NCBI RefSeq assembly: GCF_900095885.1
Contig: NZ_LT615367.1
Location: 1,736,001 to 1,800,000, forward strand
Source: Dickeya aquatica
GTDB taxonomy: Bacteria; Pseudomonadota; Gammaproteobacteria; Enterobacterales; Enterobacteriaceae
Reading direction: 5' to 3'
Length of the DNA stretch: 64,000 nucleotides
Shown in pieces: positions 51,009 to 60,716 of the stretch (positions are counted from its first letter, which is position 1; the number at the start of each line of letters is the position of its first letter). The notes under the pieces are model-generated. The model ran no database searches. It saw nothing but the letters and a program-made list of their open reading frames with translations, and was not told the origin of the DNA. A program made the translations under genes and the position numbers.

Positions 51009-51632
51009 ATGAGCGAACGAATGAAACCTGAAATGTTGAACGATTCCTTACAAAGCAATGCATTTAAAAATCATGAGGCTGGCACACCGGCAGCGGTGAG
51101 TGCGCCGCTCAGTGCGATTATCTGGCCGCAAGGGTATCTGCCGGGCTGGTGTGATAATTTTGCCTCTAACGAAATGATTGTGGCGCAGTTGTCGGTTGAG
51201 CCGGTCTGGCAGGCGCTGGTCAATACCGCACTGTGGCCGGATTACTACCCGAATGCCAGCGACATCCATTTTCATCACGGCAACGCGCCCTGGCTGGCGG
51301 CAGGGACGCGGTTTTGTTTCACGACATTTGGTTTTGTGGTTGAAGCTGAGGTGGTTGAATTCGTGCCACCGCAGCCAGGCCAGCTTGCTCGTTTAGCCTG
51401 GCATGGCTGGGTGGAGGGCGAGGCTGAAACCCTTCTGGATGTGCACCATGCGTGGCTAATTGAGGCGTTGCCCGGCCATCGTCTGCGTCTTCTCACGCAG
51501 GAAACCCAGCACGGTGCCCCCGCGCGTGAGCTGGCCGGTACGCGGCCTAACCCGATGATTAACGGCCACCAGCAATGGCTTGATGGCCTGCTGGCGACGG
51601 CCTTTCGCACAGAGGCGTCATTTCCCGGTTAA
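51009..51632 (+). CDS. SRPBCC/START-type ligand-binding protein
   Basis: This 207-residue protein has about 45 linker residues and then an SRPBCC-like core ('VEPVWQALVNTALWPDYYPN', 'PWLAAGTRFCFTTFGFVVEA', 'LARLAWHGWVEGEAETLLDV', 'INGHQQWLDGLLATAF'). Such proteins bind hydrophobic small molecules or act as cyclase-like enzymes. It is divergent from a LysR gene and probably controlled by it. An ATG four codons later is an alternative start. Ligand is unknown. Confidence 0.75.
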   Translation: MSERMKPEMLNDSLQSNAFKNHEAGTPAAVSAPLSAIIWPQGYLPGWCDNFASNEMIVAQLSVEPVWQALVNTALWPDYYPNASDIHFHHGNAPWLAAGTRFCFTTFGFVVEAEVVEFVPPQPGQLARLAWHGWVEGEAETLLDVHHAWLIEALPGHRLRLLTQETQHGAPARELAGTRPNPMINGHQQWLDGLLATAFRTEASFPG

Positions 51633-51706
51633 TCGCGTTACCTGATTGGCGCGGCATGTCGCGGGTGTCGCCCGGTTGCGCAGCGGTGCAACCGGACGGG
51701 TGTGGG

Positions 51707-54700
51707 CTAGTTGTCGTTATGCGGTGGGGCAGGCAGCCGTGGGGCCGGTTTGCGCGTCAGGCGCTGATGTATCCCCATAACGCTGACAAACAACACCGGG
51801 ACGAACAGTATTGCCAGCACCGTGGCGCTGATCATGCCACCCAGCACACCGGTGCCAATCGCGCGCAGGGTTTCTGCACTGGTCCCGGAGGCAAAGGCCA
51901 GTGGGATCACCCCAAGGATGAACGCCAGCGACGTCATCAGGATAGGCCGTAATCGCAGGCGGGCGGCGCGGGCGGCGGCCTCTTTCAGGCTGAGCCCTTG
52001 CTGATGCAACTGTTTGGCAAACTCGACCACCAGAATGGCGTTTTTAGCCGACAGACCGATAACAATAATCAGCCCGACGCGAAAGAACACATCATTGGGC
52101 ATGTCGCGCATCATGACCGCCACCAGCGCACCCAGCAGGCCCAACGGCACCACCAGTATCACTGCCAGAGGAATAAGCCAGCTTTCGTATAATGCGGCCA
52201 GCACCAGAAACACCACCACCATCGATAACAGTAACAACAGCGGCGTTTGGGCGGCGGATTGGCTATCTTGCAGCGATTGTCCGGTCCATTCGATACCAAA
52301 GCCGGGAGGGAGTTGCGCGGCTAACTGTTCCATTTCTGCCATCGCTTCGCCACTGGAGTAACCTGCCGCGGCGCGCCCGGAGATACGCAGCGCCGGAAAG
52401 CCTTGATAGCGGGTCAGTTGTTGCGGCGTTTCACGCCAGACTGGCGTGACCACTTCGCGCAGTGACACCATACCGCCTGCGGTGTTACGCACATACATGT
52501 TAAGCACGTCATCAAGCTGCATCCGCGCCGGGGCATCTGCCTGAATAATCACTTGCTGCATCCCACCGGAATAGGGGAAGTCGTTGACATACAGCGACCC
52601 GATAGCCCCGGATAGCGCATCGCTGATGGTGTTAAATGAAACACCGAGCGCCTGTGCTTTTTGGCGGTCAATATCCAGATGAATCGAGTTGCCGGGTGGC
52701 AGGCCGTCCGGGTAGACGTCTGCCACGACCGGGCTGTTGGCCGCCAGTGACAGCAGGTGCGTTTGTGCGGCCAGCAACGCTTCCTGACCGCGATTGGCGC
52801 GGTCAAGCAAGCGCAGACTGAACCCGGCAGATGTGCCGAGATCTTCAATAGCAGGCGGCATCAGTGACATGATGGTGCCTTCTCGGGCGTGCGACATCGC
52901 CTGCTGTGCCCGCGCGGTTTCCTCGGCAAGGGTGGTGTCGGCACGGGAACGCCCGTCTTTTAGCATGGTAAAGGCCAGCGCGGTGTTGGCACCCGAACCA
53001 GAGAAACCGAATCCGATAATAGAGATACTGGTGGCAACCGCAGGGCGTGAGGCGACATACTCTTCGAACGATTGAACGACGGCCAGAGTCCGCGCCTCTG
53101 TTGCCTCTGACGGTAACTGGAATGAGGTCATAAAGTACCCCTGATCGTCTTGCGGCAGAAAGTCCGACGGCAGCGCGCGAAAAATCCCCATCACGGCCAC
53201 CACCAGCGCAACAAACAGCAACAGCACGCTACCCGTTCGCTTGAGCAGGGCGCGGGTTGTCGCTTCATAACGCTGAGTCAGGCGGTCAAACCCTCGGTTA
53301 AAGGCAGTGAAAAAGCCCCGTTTGCCGTGTGATGCGCCGTCTACCGGCTTGAGTAATGTGGCGCATAGCGCAGGCGTTAACGTCAGGGCAAGAAACGCCG
53401 AAAACAGGATAGCCGTCGCCATCGAGAGCGTGAATTGCTGATAAATGACGCCCACCGAGCCGCTGGCAAAGGCCATTGGAATAAACACGGCCGACAACAC
53501 CAGCGTTATCCCGATGATGGCTCCGGTGATTTCACGCATCGCTTTGGCGGTCGCCTCCCTGGGCGATAGCCTCTCTTTTGACATCAGCCGCTCGACGTTT
53601 TCCACCACCACGATGGCATCATCGACAATAATGCCAATCGCCAGCACCATGCCGAACATGGTCAGCACGTTAATCGAGAAACCGGCGATGAGCATAACGC
53701 TCAAGGTTCCCAGCAGTGCAATAGGGGCGACAATTGCCGGGATAAGGGTATAACGCACATTTTGTAAAAACAGGTACATCACCAAAAACACCAATATCAT
53801 GGCTTCTGCCAGCGTGGTGATCACCTTCTCGATGGAGAGTTTGACAAAGGGCGCGGTATTAAATGGCAGTGAATACGCCATCCCGGCGGGCATGGAGAAT
53901 TTTAGCTCGCGCATGCGCTCGTTGATGGCATCGGCCGTGCGCACGGCGTTGGCTCCGGGAGAGAGTTGAATGGCGGCGGCGGTCGCGCTCTTTCCCTTCT
54001 CGCGCACCGAGAAGCCGTAAGACTGGGCACCCAGTTCAACGCGTGCGACATCACCCAGCCGCACCTGCGCACCATTTTCCCGGGCCCGCAGCACGATATC
54101 TGCGAATTGTGATGGGGTGGATAATTGCCCTTGTACCGTCAGAGGCAGCGTCACTTGCTGGCCGGGCAGGGTCGGCGTATCACCGAGTCGGCCAGGTGCG
54201 ACCAGCACGTTTTGCTGGCTGATGGCGTCAGACACATCGCCAAGCGTCAGGCCATAGGCCAGCAGTTTGTTCGGATCAACCCAGACGCGCATGGCCTGTT
54301 CCGTACCAAACAACTGAACCCGGCCTACGCCATCAATGCGGCGCAGTTCGGTAGCAATATTGCGCGCCAGATAGTGGTTCAACGCCAGCGGATCGTAACG
54401 CCCGCTGCTGTCGGTCAGGCTGACCAGCATCAGAAACCCGGATGAGGCCGATTCGACTTGTAGCCCATTTTGCCTGACCACCTGAGGCAGGCGCGGCTCG
54501 ATGGTCTTGATCCGGTTTTGCACATCAATCTGCGCCAGTTCCGGGTCGGTGCCGGGCTGAAAGGTGACGCTGATTTGCGCCAGGCCGCTGGTATCGGTTG
54601 TGGATTCGAAATACAGCAGGTTTTTCACACCCGACAGCTCGCGCTCAAGCAGGCTGACGACTGAGTCATTCAGAGTTTGTGGGCTTGCGCCGGGGTAAGT

Positions 54701-54841
54701 GGCGATAATTGTCACCGACGGTGGCGCAACCGAAGGATAACGGGCTATCGGTAGCTGTGGCAGGGCAAGCAGGCCGAATAGCACAATAAACAGCGCAATC
54801 ACGACGGCAAAGATAGGGCGCTGGATAAAAAATTGCGGCAT
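51707..54841 (-). CDS. RND multidrug efflux permease (AcrB/HAE1 family)
   Basis: This 1044-residue inner membrane pump starts MPQFFIQRPIFAVVIALFIV. It has twelve membrane helices with two large periplasmic loops. The proton-relay pair DD lies in 'GIIVDDAIVVVENVERLM' near residue 405 and the relay lysine in 'IGLSAKNAILVVEFAKQL' near 935. It works with the lipoprotein adaptor encoded upstream. No outer membrane channel gene is adjacent, so it probably uses a TolC encoded elsewhere. Confidence 0.95.
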   Translation of the reverse strand: MPQFFIQRPIFAVVIALFIVLFGLLALPQLPIARYPSVAPPSVTIIATYPGASPQTLNDSVVSLLERELSGVKNLLYFESTTDTSGLAQISVTFQPGTDPELAQIDVQNRIKTIEPRLPQVVRQNGLQVESASSGFLMLVSLTDSSGRYDPLALNHYLARNIATELRRIDGVGRVQLFGTEQAMRVWVDPNKLLAYGLTLGDVSDAISQQNVLVAPGRLGDTPTLPGQQVTLPLTVQGQLSTPSQFADIVLRARENGAQVRLGDVARVELGAQSYGFSVREKGKSATAAAIQLSPGANAVRTADAINERMRELKFSMPAGMAYSLPFNTAPFVKLSIEKVITTLAEAMILVFLVMYLFLQNVRYTLIPAIVAPIALLGTLSVMLIAGFSINVLTMFGMVLAIGIIVDDAIVVVENVERLMSKERLSPREATAKAMREITGAIIGITLVLSAVFIPMAFASGSVGVIYQQFTLSMATAILFSAFLALTLTPALCATLLKPVDGASHGKRGFFTAFNRGFDRLTQRYEATTRALLKRTGSVLLLFVALVVAVMGIFRALPSDFLPQDDQGYFMTSFQLPSEATEARTLAVVQSFEEYVASRPAVATSISIIGFGFSGSGANTALAFTMLKDGRSRADTTLAEETARAQQAMSHAREGTIMSLMPPAIEDLGTSAGFSLRLLDRANRGQEALLAAQTHLLSLAANSPVVADVYPDGLPPGNSIHLDIDRQKAQALGVSFNTISDALSGAIGSLYVNDFPYSGGMQQVIIQADAPARMQLDDVLNMYVRNTAGGMVSLREVVTPVWRETPQQLTRYQGFPALRISGRAAAGYSSGEAMAEMEQLAAQLPPGFGIEWTGQSLQDSQSAAQTPLLLLLSMVVVFLVLAALYESWLIPLAVILVVPLGLLGALVAVMMRDMPNDVFFRVGLIIVIGLSAKNAILVVEFAKQLHQQGLSLKEAAARAARLRLRPILMTSLAFILGVIPLAFASGTSAETLRAIGTGVLGGMISATVLAILFVPVLFVSVMGIHQRLTRKPAPRLPAPPHNDN

Positions 54842-54859
54842 GGTGTGTCGTTTCCTGAT

Positions 54860-56149
54860 TTAACGTGAGGCGTCCGGGGTTGCAGAAGCCATCCGCCCCC
54901 AGTATTGGGTGGACACGGTGACGCCTTCACTGAGCTTGTCGCCGCCTTCCACCACCACCAGTTGGCCCGGCTGTAGCCCGGCCTGAATACGGTATTGCTG
55001 ATTAATCAGCTCCCCGAGCTTGACCTCTGCGGTGTGGGCCTTTTTCTGACCATCCACTACCCAGACGTTGGCTGTACTGCCGTTGTGTGTCACCGCCTGC
55101 TGGGGCACCAGCATGGCGTCATCGTAATGGCTGCGAGGCAGCCGGGCGCGCACAAACATGCCCGGCAACAACTGCCGCTGCGGGTTATCGACCAGAATGC
55201 GCACCAGTACATCACCGGTACTGGTATCAACATTAATGCCGGAGAACAACATGCTGGCCTGTACCGGATAAGGCTGGCCATCACTGCGCAGAATTTCCAC
55301 CGCCATTGCCTCGTGGGAACCATCGCGGCTGGCCAGCATTTCTCTGAGGCGCTCCAGTGATGTGGCGGGCTGGCGCACATCCACGTAGACGTTATCAATC
55401 TGCTGTACCCGTGCCAGCGCGGTGCTGTCCGTGCTGCTGACCAGCGCACCTTCGGTTATCAGGGCCTGATCGATACGACCGGAAATGGGTGACTCGATGG
55501 TGGCAAAGGTTAAATCGAGCTGACGGCGCGCCAGCGTTGCGTTGGCTTGTGCGACATCCGCGGCGGCCTGATCGCGCTGTGCGATGGCATCGTCATAGCT
55601 TTGCTGGCTGATGGCTCCGCTACTCAACAACGGTTTGAGCCGGTTGACCTGAATTTGTGCGCGGTTTAGCACTGAGCGGGCGCGCTGTAGGGCGGCGCTG
55701 GCGCTATCGACATCGGCCTTGAAAGGGGCGGGATTAATCTGAAAAAGCGGTTGTCCGGCCTGAATTTCGGCCCCTTGCTCAAAGAGCCGCCGCTGGATGA
55801 TGCCGCTGACCTGCGGGCGAATTTCCGCTGTGCGTAATGCGGTGACGCGCCCTGGTAACTCCTCTTTTAGCGTAACGGTAGCCGGTGTAACCGCCTTGAC
55901 AGTTACCGCTGGCGGCAGCGAGATAGGCGCGACCTCAGGCTTATCACAACCGCTCAGCAGCAGGCCGCAAAGCCCGAGGACACAAGCGTTCAGCCATTTT
56001 CCGGTACGGTGTAACTTACCACCGGATACCGCGTGACCGGAGATAACGCTACCCGACAAGCGCGGTAACGGGCCGCCCGCATGGGGGCGGTTGCGGGTTA
56101 ATGCGGCGATATCAGGTTGGGATAAAGGGAGTCGGATATTCATGTTCAT
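54860..56149 (-). CDS. RND efflux periplasmic adaptor lipoprotein
   Basis: This 429-residue membrane-fusion protein has an unusually long N-terminal leader of about 50 residues before the hydrophobic stretch 'NACVLGLCGLLLSGC' and its lipobox LSGC. Typical parts follow: 'GRVTALRTAEIRPQVSGIIQ', the hairpin 'RARSVLNRAQIQVNRLKPLL' and 'LTFATIESPISGRIDQALIT'. It links the pump to the outer channel. ATG at 56149 or 56143; a shorter form starting nearer the lipobox is possible. The permease gene follows 18 bp later. Confidence 0.9.
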   Translation of the reverse strand: MNMNIRLPLSQPDIAALTRNRPHAGGPLPRLSGSVISGHAVSGGKLHRTGKWLNACVLGLCGLLLSGCDKPEVAPISLPPAVTVKAVTPATVTLKEELPGRVTALRTAEIRPQVSGIIQRRLFEQGAEIQAGQPLFQINPAPFKADVDSASAALQRARSVLNRAQIQVNRLKPLLSSGAISQQSYDDAIAQRDQAAADVAQANATLARRQLDLTFATIESPISGRIDQALITEGALVSSTDSTALARVQQIDNVYVDVRQPATSLERLREMLASRDGSHEAMAVEILRSDGQPYPVQASMLFSGINVDTSTGDVLVRILVDNPQRQLLPGMFVRARLPRSHYDDAMLVPQQAVTHNGSTANVWVVDGQKKAHTAEVKLGELINQQYRIQAGLQPGQLVVVEGGDKLSEGVTVSTQYWGRMASATPDASR

Positions 56150-56243
56150 GTCGCCATGTCGGTTTGCGGGCCGCCTGTTTGGCCCGTTTGTGCCAGTGTG
56201 CGTGGGTTGTGTGCGGTTTTCGTTGGTGAAATATGGAGATATG

Positions 56244-57017
56244 ATGGAGGACTTCCATTTTTTTACTAACGGGCCACCCATGACTGAGTCCACGTCCTCT
56301 CTACCGATAGCCGATGAATGCAATGGATTGGTGCTGATTGCCGAGGATGAGCCAGAAATTGCCGATATTCTGCGCGCGTACCTGACGCGCAGCGGTTTGC
56401 GCACGCTGCATGCCGCCGATGGGCGTAAAGCGCTTGAGCTGCATCTCGGTATGAAACCTGATTTGGTGTTGCTGGACGTGCAAATGCCACAGCTCGATGG
56501 CTGGCAGGTGTTATCAGGCATACGCCATCGTGGTGACACGCCGGTCATCATGTTGACTGCGCTGGATCAGGACATCGATAAACTGACGGGGCTGCGCATC
56601 GGTGCGGATGACTATGTGGTGAAACCGTTTAACCCCGCAGAAGTGGTAGCCCGGGTGCAGGCGGTACTGCGGCGTACCGGCTTGCGGGCGCGGTCATCGG
56701 CCTCCCGTTTTCTGCGCTGTGGGGTTTTTCAGGTCGATCTGGAGAATCATGAGGTGAGGGTTGAGCTTGGCAATACCAGCCAGATACTGGAGCTGACGCT
56801 GACGGAATTCCGCTTGCTGGCGCATATGGCGCGGGCTCCTCGCCGGGTATTTACCCGTGAAGAGCTGCTGGTTTCGTGCCTGCCGGAAGGCGATGCGCTG
56901 TCCAGAACGGTAGATAGCCATATCAGTAAATTGCGCAAAAAACTCACCCAACTGGGGCTGGATGGCGTGCCGTCGTGTGTGCGTGGCGTAGGCTACCGCC
57001 TGGGTGAATCGTCATGA
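56244..57017 (+). CDS. OmpR-family response regulator (BaeR/SmeR-like)
   Basis: This 257-residue protein has a receiver domain ('LVLIAEDEPEIADILRAYLT', phosphorylation Asp in 'LVLLDVQMP', 'TALDQDI', 'KPFNPAEV') and a winged-helix output domain ('LELTLTEFRLLAHMARAPRR', 'VDSHISKLRKKL', 'RGVGYRLG'). GGAG stands five bases before the ATG at 56244; an ATG at 56280 (MTESTSS) is an alternative without a clear site. It is divergent from the efflux genes and is their likely activator. Confidence 0.92.
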   Translation: MEDFHFFTNGPPMTESTSSLPIADECNGLVLIAEDEPEIADILRAYLTRSGLRTLHAADGRKALELHLGMKPDLVLLDVQMPQLDGWQVLSGIRHRGDTPVIMLTALDQDIDKLTGLRIGADDYVVKPFNPAEVVARVQAVLRRTGLRARSSASRFLRCGVFQVDLENHEVRVELGNTSQILELTLTEFRLLAHMARAPRRVFTREELLVSCLPEGDALSRTVDSHISKLRKKLTQLGLDGVPSCVRGVGYRLGESS

Positions 57018-58144
57018 AACCACTGGGGAGCCTGAGCCGACAACTGGTGCGTTCGATGACGCTGCTGGCACTGTCGATCACGTTGCTGATGGTGGTGGGA
57101 TCGTATCTTTTTTATGCCTTCATGCTGCATATCTCGCCAGAAAGCCTGTCGCCGAGTGACCAGTGGATGCCGACGACCATGGAGTGGTTCTGGATGGCTG
57201 GCACCACCTTGCTGGCGCTGATGATTGCCGTGGTTCAGGCCATCAGGCTGGCGCGCCGTATTCTGGTGCCGCTCAATTCGGTGGCACACAGCCTGCGCCA
57301 GATAGCCGGGGGGGAGTTGAACGCCCGCGCGCAAACTGACGATTACTCACTGGGCGAAGCGGCGATACTGGTACGGGATTTTAATGTGATGGCCGAGCGG
57401 CTGGAGCGCATGGCACAAGAGCGGGCCTTCTGGAATGCGGCCATCGCCCATGAGTTACGCACCCCGGTGACGATTTTGCGTGGGCGGTTGCAAGGTTTGG
57501 CGGAAGGGGTGTTCGAGCCGGATACCGTCTTGTTCCGCAATTTATTGACTCAGGTCGAGGGGCTGGGGCGATTGATCGAGGATTTACGGGTGGTTGGCTT
57601 GGCTGAAAGCGGGCATCTGGAGCTACGCTGGCAGCAAACCCAGCTTGATGTTGAAGTGATGGCTGTGGTGAATGCATTCGGGCCGACGCTTGAGCGCGAA
57701 GGGTTCAGCCTGGCGCTGATGCTTGATGCGCCACCGGTGTGCTGTGACCCGGTGCGTATTCGTCAGGCACTGCTGGCATTGCTGGAAAATGCGCAAAAGT
57801 ACGCCCACCCAGGCTCGCTTGCTATCTGCGCCAGTGTGGATAAGGGCCTGGTCTGCCTGAGCGTGTCGGACAGTGGCCCCGGCATCGACCCGGCCTTTGC
57901 CGATAGAATTTTTAATGCCTTTCAACGCGGCAACACGCCACACAGCGATCCGTACCGTCGCCACCATAAAGGCAGCGGGCTGGGGCTGGCCGTGGTGCAG
58001 GCGATCGCACTGGCGCACGGTGGGCAGGCGCGTTGCAGCCCCTCCGCAACGGGGGGCGCACGGTTTGCGCTGCACTGGCCGGTATCGCCGTTGCCATTAC
58101 CTCCGCCGGGCGGTATCCCCCCTGTTGCCGTACCGCCCTCGTAG
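57014..58144 (+). CDS. Sensor histidine kinase (BaeS/SmeS-like)
   Basis: This 376-residue kinase has two membrane helices (about residues 12-35 and 58-78) with only a short periplasmic loop. A HAMP domain, phospho-acceptor H146 in 'AAIAHELRTPVTILRG', the N-box 'ALLENAQKYAHPG', 'DSGPGIDP' and 'GSGLGLAVVQAIA' follow. The short loop suggests it senses signals in or near the membrane. Its ATG overlaps the regulator's stop (ATGA). It ends in a Pro-rich tail. Confidence 0.92.
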   Translation: MKPLGSLSRQLVRSMTLLALSITLLMVVGSYLFYAFMLHISPESLSPSDQWMPTTMEWFWMAGTTLLALMIAVVQAIRLARRILVPLNSVAHSLRQIAGGELNARAQTDDYSLGEAAILVRDFNVMAERLERMAQERAFWNAAIAHELRTPVTILRGRLQGLAEGVFEPDTVLFRNLLTQVEGLGRLIEDLRVVGLAESGHLELRWQQTQLDVEVMAVVNAFGPTLEREGFSLALMLDAPPVCCDPVRIRQALLALLENAQKYAHPGSLAICASVDKGLVCLSVSDSGPGIDPAFADRIFNAFQRGNTPHSDPYRRHHKGSGLGLAVVQAIALAHGGQARCSPSATGGARFALHWPVSPLPLPPPGGIPPVAVPPS

Positions 58145-58147
58145 CAA

Positions 58148-59053
58148 CTACCGGCTGGCAGACTGACGCAGGTGGGCCAGCAGGTTAGCGGCCTCTGGCT
58201 GTAGCGTGGCCCCGTCTTTGATGCCGAGCCACAGCCGACGCTGTGCCCAGCTGTCGCTCAGTCGAATGGCGTGCAGCCCGGTGCCCAGAATTTCCGGGCG
58301 CACTGCGCCTTCGGGCAAAATACTGATGCCAAGCCCGGCCTCCGTCATCCGGCAGATGCCGTCAAAACTGCTGACCTGAATGCGCAGGCGCAGTATGTTG
58401 CCGTTATCTTCAGCGGCATCTTGCAGCAGTTTAAGCAACGAGCTGCCATTATTCAGGCCGACAAAATCGTAGGGCAGGGTATCGGCAAACGCGACCTCCT
58501 GTCGCCCGGCCAGCGGGTGTTGCGAAGAAACCAGCACCACCAGTTGATCTTCCCGATAGGGGATTTTCTCCACCCCCGGCGAGGGCACATTATCAGCGAA
58601 AATACCCAAATCAGCCTGGCCGGTTAACAGCGCGCTGACCACCGTTTCACTGAGCTTTTCTTCCAGATGAATGCGTACCAACGGGTGAAGCTGTAAAAAA
58701 ACGGCCAGTTCCTGTGGCAGAAATTCGATGATGGCTGAGGTGTTCGCCCATATATGCACCTGCCCGCGCACGCCGGTGGCGTAATCTTGCATGTCGGCAG
58801 CCATGCGCTCGACGCGGCTTAACACCTGACGGGCGTGCTGTACCAGTTCTTTGCCCGCAGCGGTGAGTGCCAGCCCGCGCGGCAGGCGGATAAACAGCGC
58901 ACAATCCACCGTGCGCTCCAGCTCGGCCATGCGTTTACTCAGGGCTGATAAGGTCATGTGGTGGGTGGCGGCGGTTTTGGTCAGGCTGCCGAGACGAGCG
59001 ACCTGTAAAAACAGGCGCAGTGAGTGCAAGTCAAAATGGCTGGGATTGATCAT
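58148..59053 (-). CDS. LysR-family transcription regulator
   Basis: This 301-residue protein has an N-terminal helix-turn-helix 'SLTKTAATHHMTLSALSKRMAELE', close to the ModE/CysB-like LysR type with an unusual 'LSALSKRM' recognition helix, and an effector domain ('GQVHIWANTSAIIEFLPQEL', 'GLGISILPEGAV'). It is convergent with the kinase gene (3 bp apart) and divergent from the VOC gene, which is its likely target. Confidence 0.9.
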   Translation of the reverse strand: MINPSHFDLHSLRLFLQVARLGSLTKTAATHHMTLSALSKRMAELERTVDCALFIRLPRGLALTAAGKELVQHARQVLSRVERMAADMQDYATGVRGQVHIWANTSAIIEFLPQELAVFLQLHPLVRIHLEEKLSETVVSALLTGQADLGIFADNVPSPGVEKIPYREDQLVVLVSSQHPLAGRQEVAFADTLPYDFVGLNNGSSLLKLLQDAAEDNGNILRLRIQVSSFDGICRMTEAGLGISILPEGAVRPEILGTGLHAIRLSDSWAQRRLWLGIKDGATLQPEAANLLAHLRQSASR

Positions 59054-59236
59054 GGCAGGCGACGCCCTTTAAAAACAGACGCCACCAGCCTACCATAGCC
59101 GCGACCCTTTCCTGGCAGGAAAGGGTGATGGAGTATTGAAGGATTATCAAAACGGCTCATCGGGCCTAGGATGTTATCAATTTGTTGAGGCGGCATCCGC
59201 CTGCCTGACACCATGATGCATTAAAGGAACCTGCTG

Positions 59237-59629
59237 ATGATTAGTCATATTGACCATATCGTACTGACCTGCGTGGATATTGCCGCCACCCGGCATTTCT
59301 ATACTCAGGTATTACAACTGCGTGAAGAAACCTTCGGCAACGGGCGCGTTGCGTTTCACTTTGGTCAGCAAAAAATCAATCTGCATCAGCGCGGGGCAGA
59401 GTTTTCCCCCCATGCTCATCTGCCAGCACCCGGCGCACTCGATCTCTGTTTTATTGCGAGCGAACCGCTGGAACAGGTGATGGCACATGTACAACGCTGC
59501 CACTGGCCGATTGTTGAAGGGCCGGTAACACGTACCGGTGCGATGGGGGCGATTCGTTCGATTTACCTGCGCGACCCCGATTTAAACCTGATTGAGATTG
59601 CGCAATACCTGAATGGCGCAGACGACTGA
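59237..59629 (+). CDS. VOC/glyoxalase-family protein
   Basis: This 130-residue protein is a single vicinal-oxygen-chelate unit: 'HIDHIVLTCVDIAATRHFYT' with the metal-ligand His, 'RVAFHFGQQKINLHQRG', 'GALDLCFIASEPLEQVMAHV' and 'IYLRDPDLNLIEIAQYL' with the last Glu ligand. This group is often annotated as virulence- or antibiotic-related glyoxalase (YaeR/GloA-like). AAAGGAA precedes the ATG. Substrate is unknown. Confidence 0.88.
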   Translation: MISHIDHIVLTCVDIAATRHFYTQVLQLREETFGNGRVAFHFGQQKINLHQRGAEFSPHAHLPAPGALDLCFIASEPLEQVMAHVQRCHWPIVEGPVTRTGAMGAIRSIYLRDPDLNLIEIAQYLNGADD

Positions 59630-59696
59630 GTGTGCGTGTATCGGCGCAGGGTGAAATGATTTTGCAATTGACGATGATGTGGAAACTGAGGGCGAT

Positions 59697-60452
59697 ATGT
59701 TGCCAGGCGATGTGATGATGTGTTTGGTGCTGGGGATGGCGCTTGGCATTTGCGGTGGAATGTTAGGGATAGGTGGCGGGTTGATTGCTATTCCGGCGAT
59801 GGGGTTATTGTTTGGCATGAATCAGCATATGGCACAGGGCACGGCGCTGGTGATGATAACGCCGAACGTCTTGATAGGCTTTTGGCGTTATCGGCAACGT
59901 AACCGTATTGATACCCGCATGATGCTGAAACTCTGTGCCTTTGCCTCGGTGTCTGCCTATCTGGCAGCCCATGTTGCCTCGGCCATTCAGGTTAATCATC
60001 TGCAAACCGCGTTTGCCCTGTTCCTGCTGGCGCTGGCGGCCTACTACATCTGGCAGTGGATCAACAGCCAGCGTAGCCACAAACCGGCGGTGGTACTCTC
60101 GCCACGTTATCTGCCGGTGCTGGGGGTTATCAGTGGTTTTATGTCGGGGATTTTTACCGTCGGCGGCGGACTGGTGGTGGTGCCTGCGCTGGTGACGCTG
60201 TTTGGTTTTACCCAGACGCAGGCGCAAGGGATGGCGCTGGCGCTGGTGGTACCCGGTGCGCTGGCCGCGCTGGCTTCTTACGCGCAGGCCGGTCATGTGG
60301 ATTGGGCAACCGGCGTGCCGCTGGCTATCGGCGGTATTCTCAGCGTGTCATGGGGTGTGGCGCTGGCGCATAAATTGCCGGTGGTCGCGCTGCGTTTGGC
60401 GTTCTGTCTGGTGCTGGTTGGCGTGGCGCTGGTGATGTTGTTGGGTAAATAA
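59697..60452 (+). CDS. TauE/SafE-family membrane transporter
   Basis: This 251-residue protein has about eight hydrophobic helices and the duplicated family motif 'GGMLGIGGGLIAIPAMGLLF' and 'SGIFTVGGGLVVVPALVTLF'. The family exports sulfite, sulfoacetate or related organic anions. GAGGG stands before the ATG at 59697, which is preferred to a Met six codons upstream. It follows the VOC gene by 67 bp and may be co-transcribed. Confidence 0.9.
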   Translation: MLPGDVMMCLVLGMALGICGGMLGIGGGLIAIPAMGLLFGMNQHMAQGTALVMITPNVLIGFWRYRQRNRIDTRMMLKLCAFASVSAYLAAHVASAIQVNHLQTAFALFLLALAAYYIWQWINSQRSHKPAVVLSPRYLPVLGVISGFMSGIFTVGGGLVVVPALVTLFGFTQTQAQGMALALVVPGALAALASYAQAGHVDWATGVPLAIGGILSVSWGVALAHKLPVVALRLAFCLVLVGVALVMLLGK

Positions 60453-60546
60453 GCCACGGCGCGATTGTAGGCTGGCATGTTGCTATCGTTGCCGTTACAA
60501 TCGCGCTACCGATTAACTTACAGAAAATCAATAAGGAGGAAACACT

Positions 60547-60630
60547 ATGCTGCGCCGTGAATTGTTTAACACTTCACACCCTCTTGGTGATTGCCGCTGC
60601 TCAAGCGTTATCGATATCGTGCTGCGATAA
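60547..60630 (+). CDS. Upstream ORF, possible 27-residue leader peptide of the ABC-F gene
   Basis: AAGGAGGAA six bases before ATG is one of the strongest ribosome-binding sites in the window. The 27-codon ORF begins MLRRELFNTSHPLGDCRCSS and ends at TAA 60628-60630, inside the descending arm of a long RNA stem. It lies 105 bp upstream of the ABC-F gene, whose own ribosome-binding site is poor. The arrangement suggests ribosome-stalling or attenuation control. The peptide matches no family I know. Confidence 0.6.
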   Translation: MLRRELFNTSHPLGDCRCSSVIDIVLR

Positions 60631-60716
60631 CGGTGGCTTGAGCGAAGCAACCTTCTTTCCCTTCTCTCGGGCTTACCGGGTTCGTCAGCGTTGTGTTGAC
60701 GAGGCGTCATTACGCC
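60599..60716 (+). promoter_or_regulatory. Structured RNA leader of the ABC-F gene
   Basis: Stem 1: GCTCAAGC-GTTATCG (60599-60613) pairs with CGATAAC (60625-60631) and, after a 4-base bulge, GCTTGAGC (60636-60643), 15 bp in all. Stem 2: TCGTCA (60682-60687) with TGACGA (60697-60702). Stem 3: GGCGT (60703-60707) with ACGCC (60712-60716). The upstream ORF runs into stem 1, so translation would open it and could alter the folding of the downstream part. No classical T-run is present, so control may be at translation. Confidence 0.55.
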
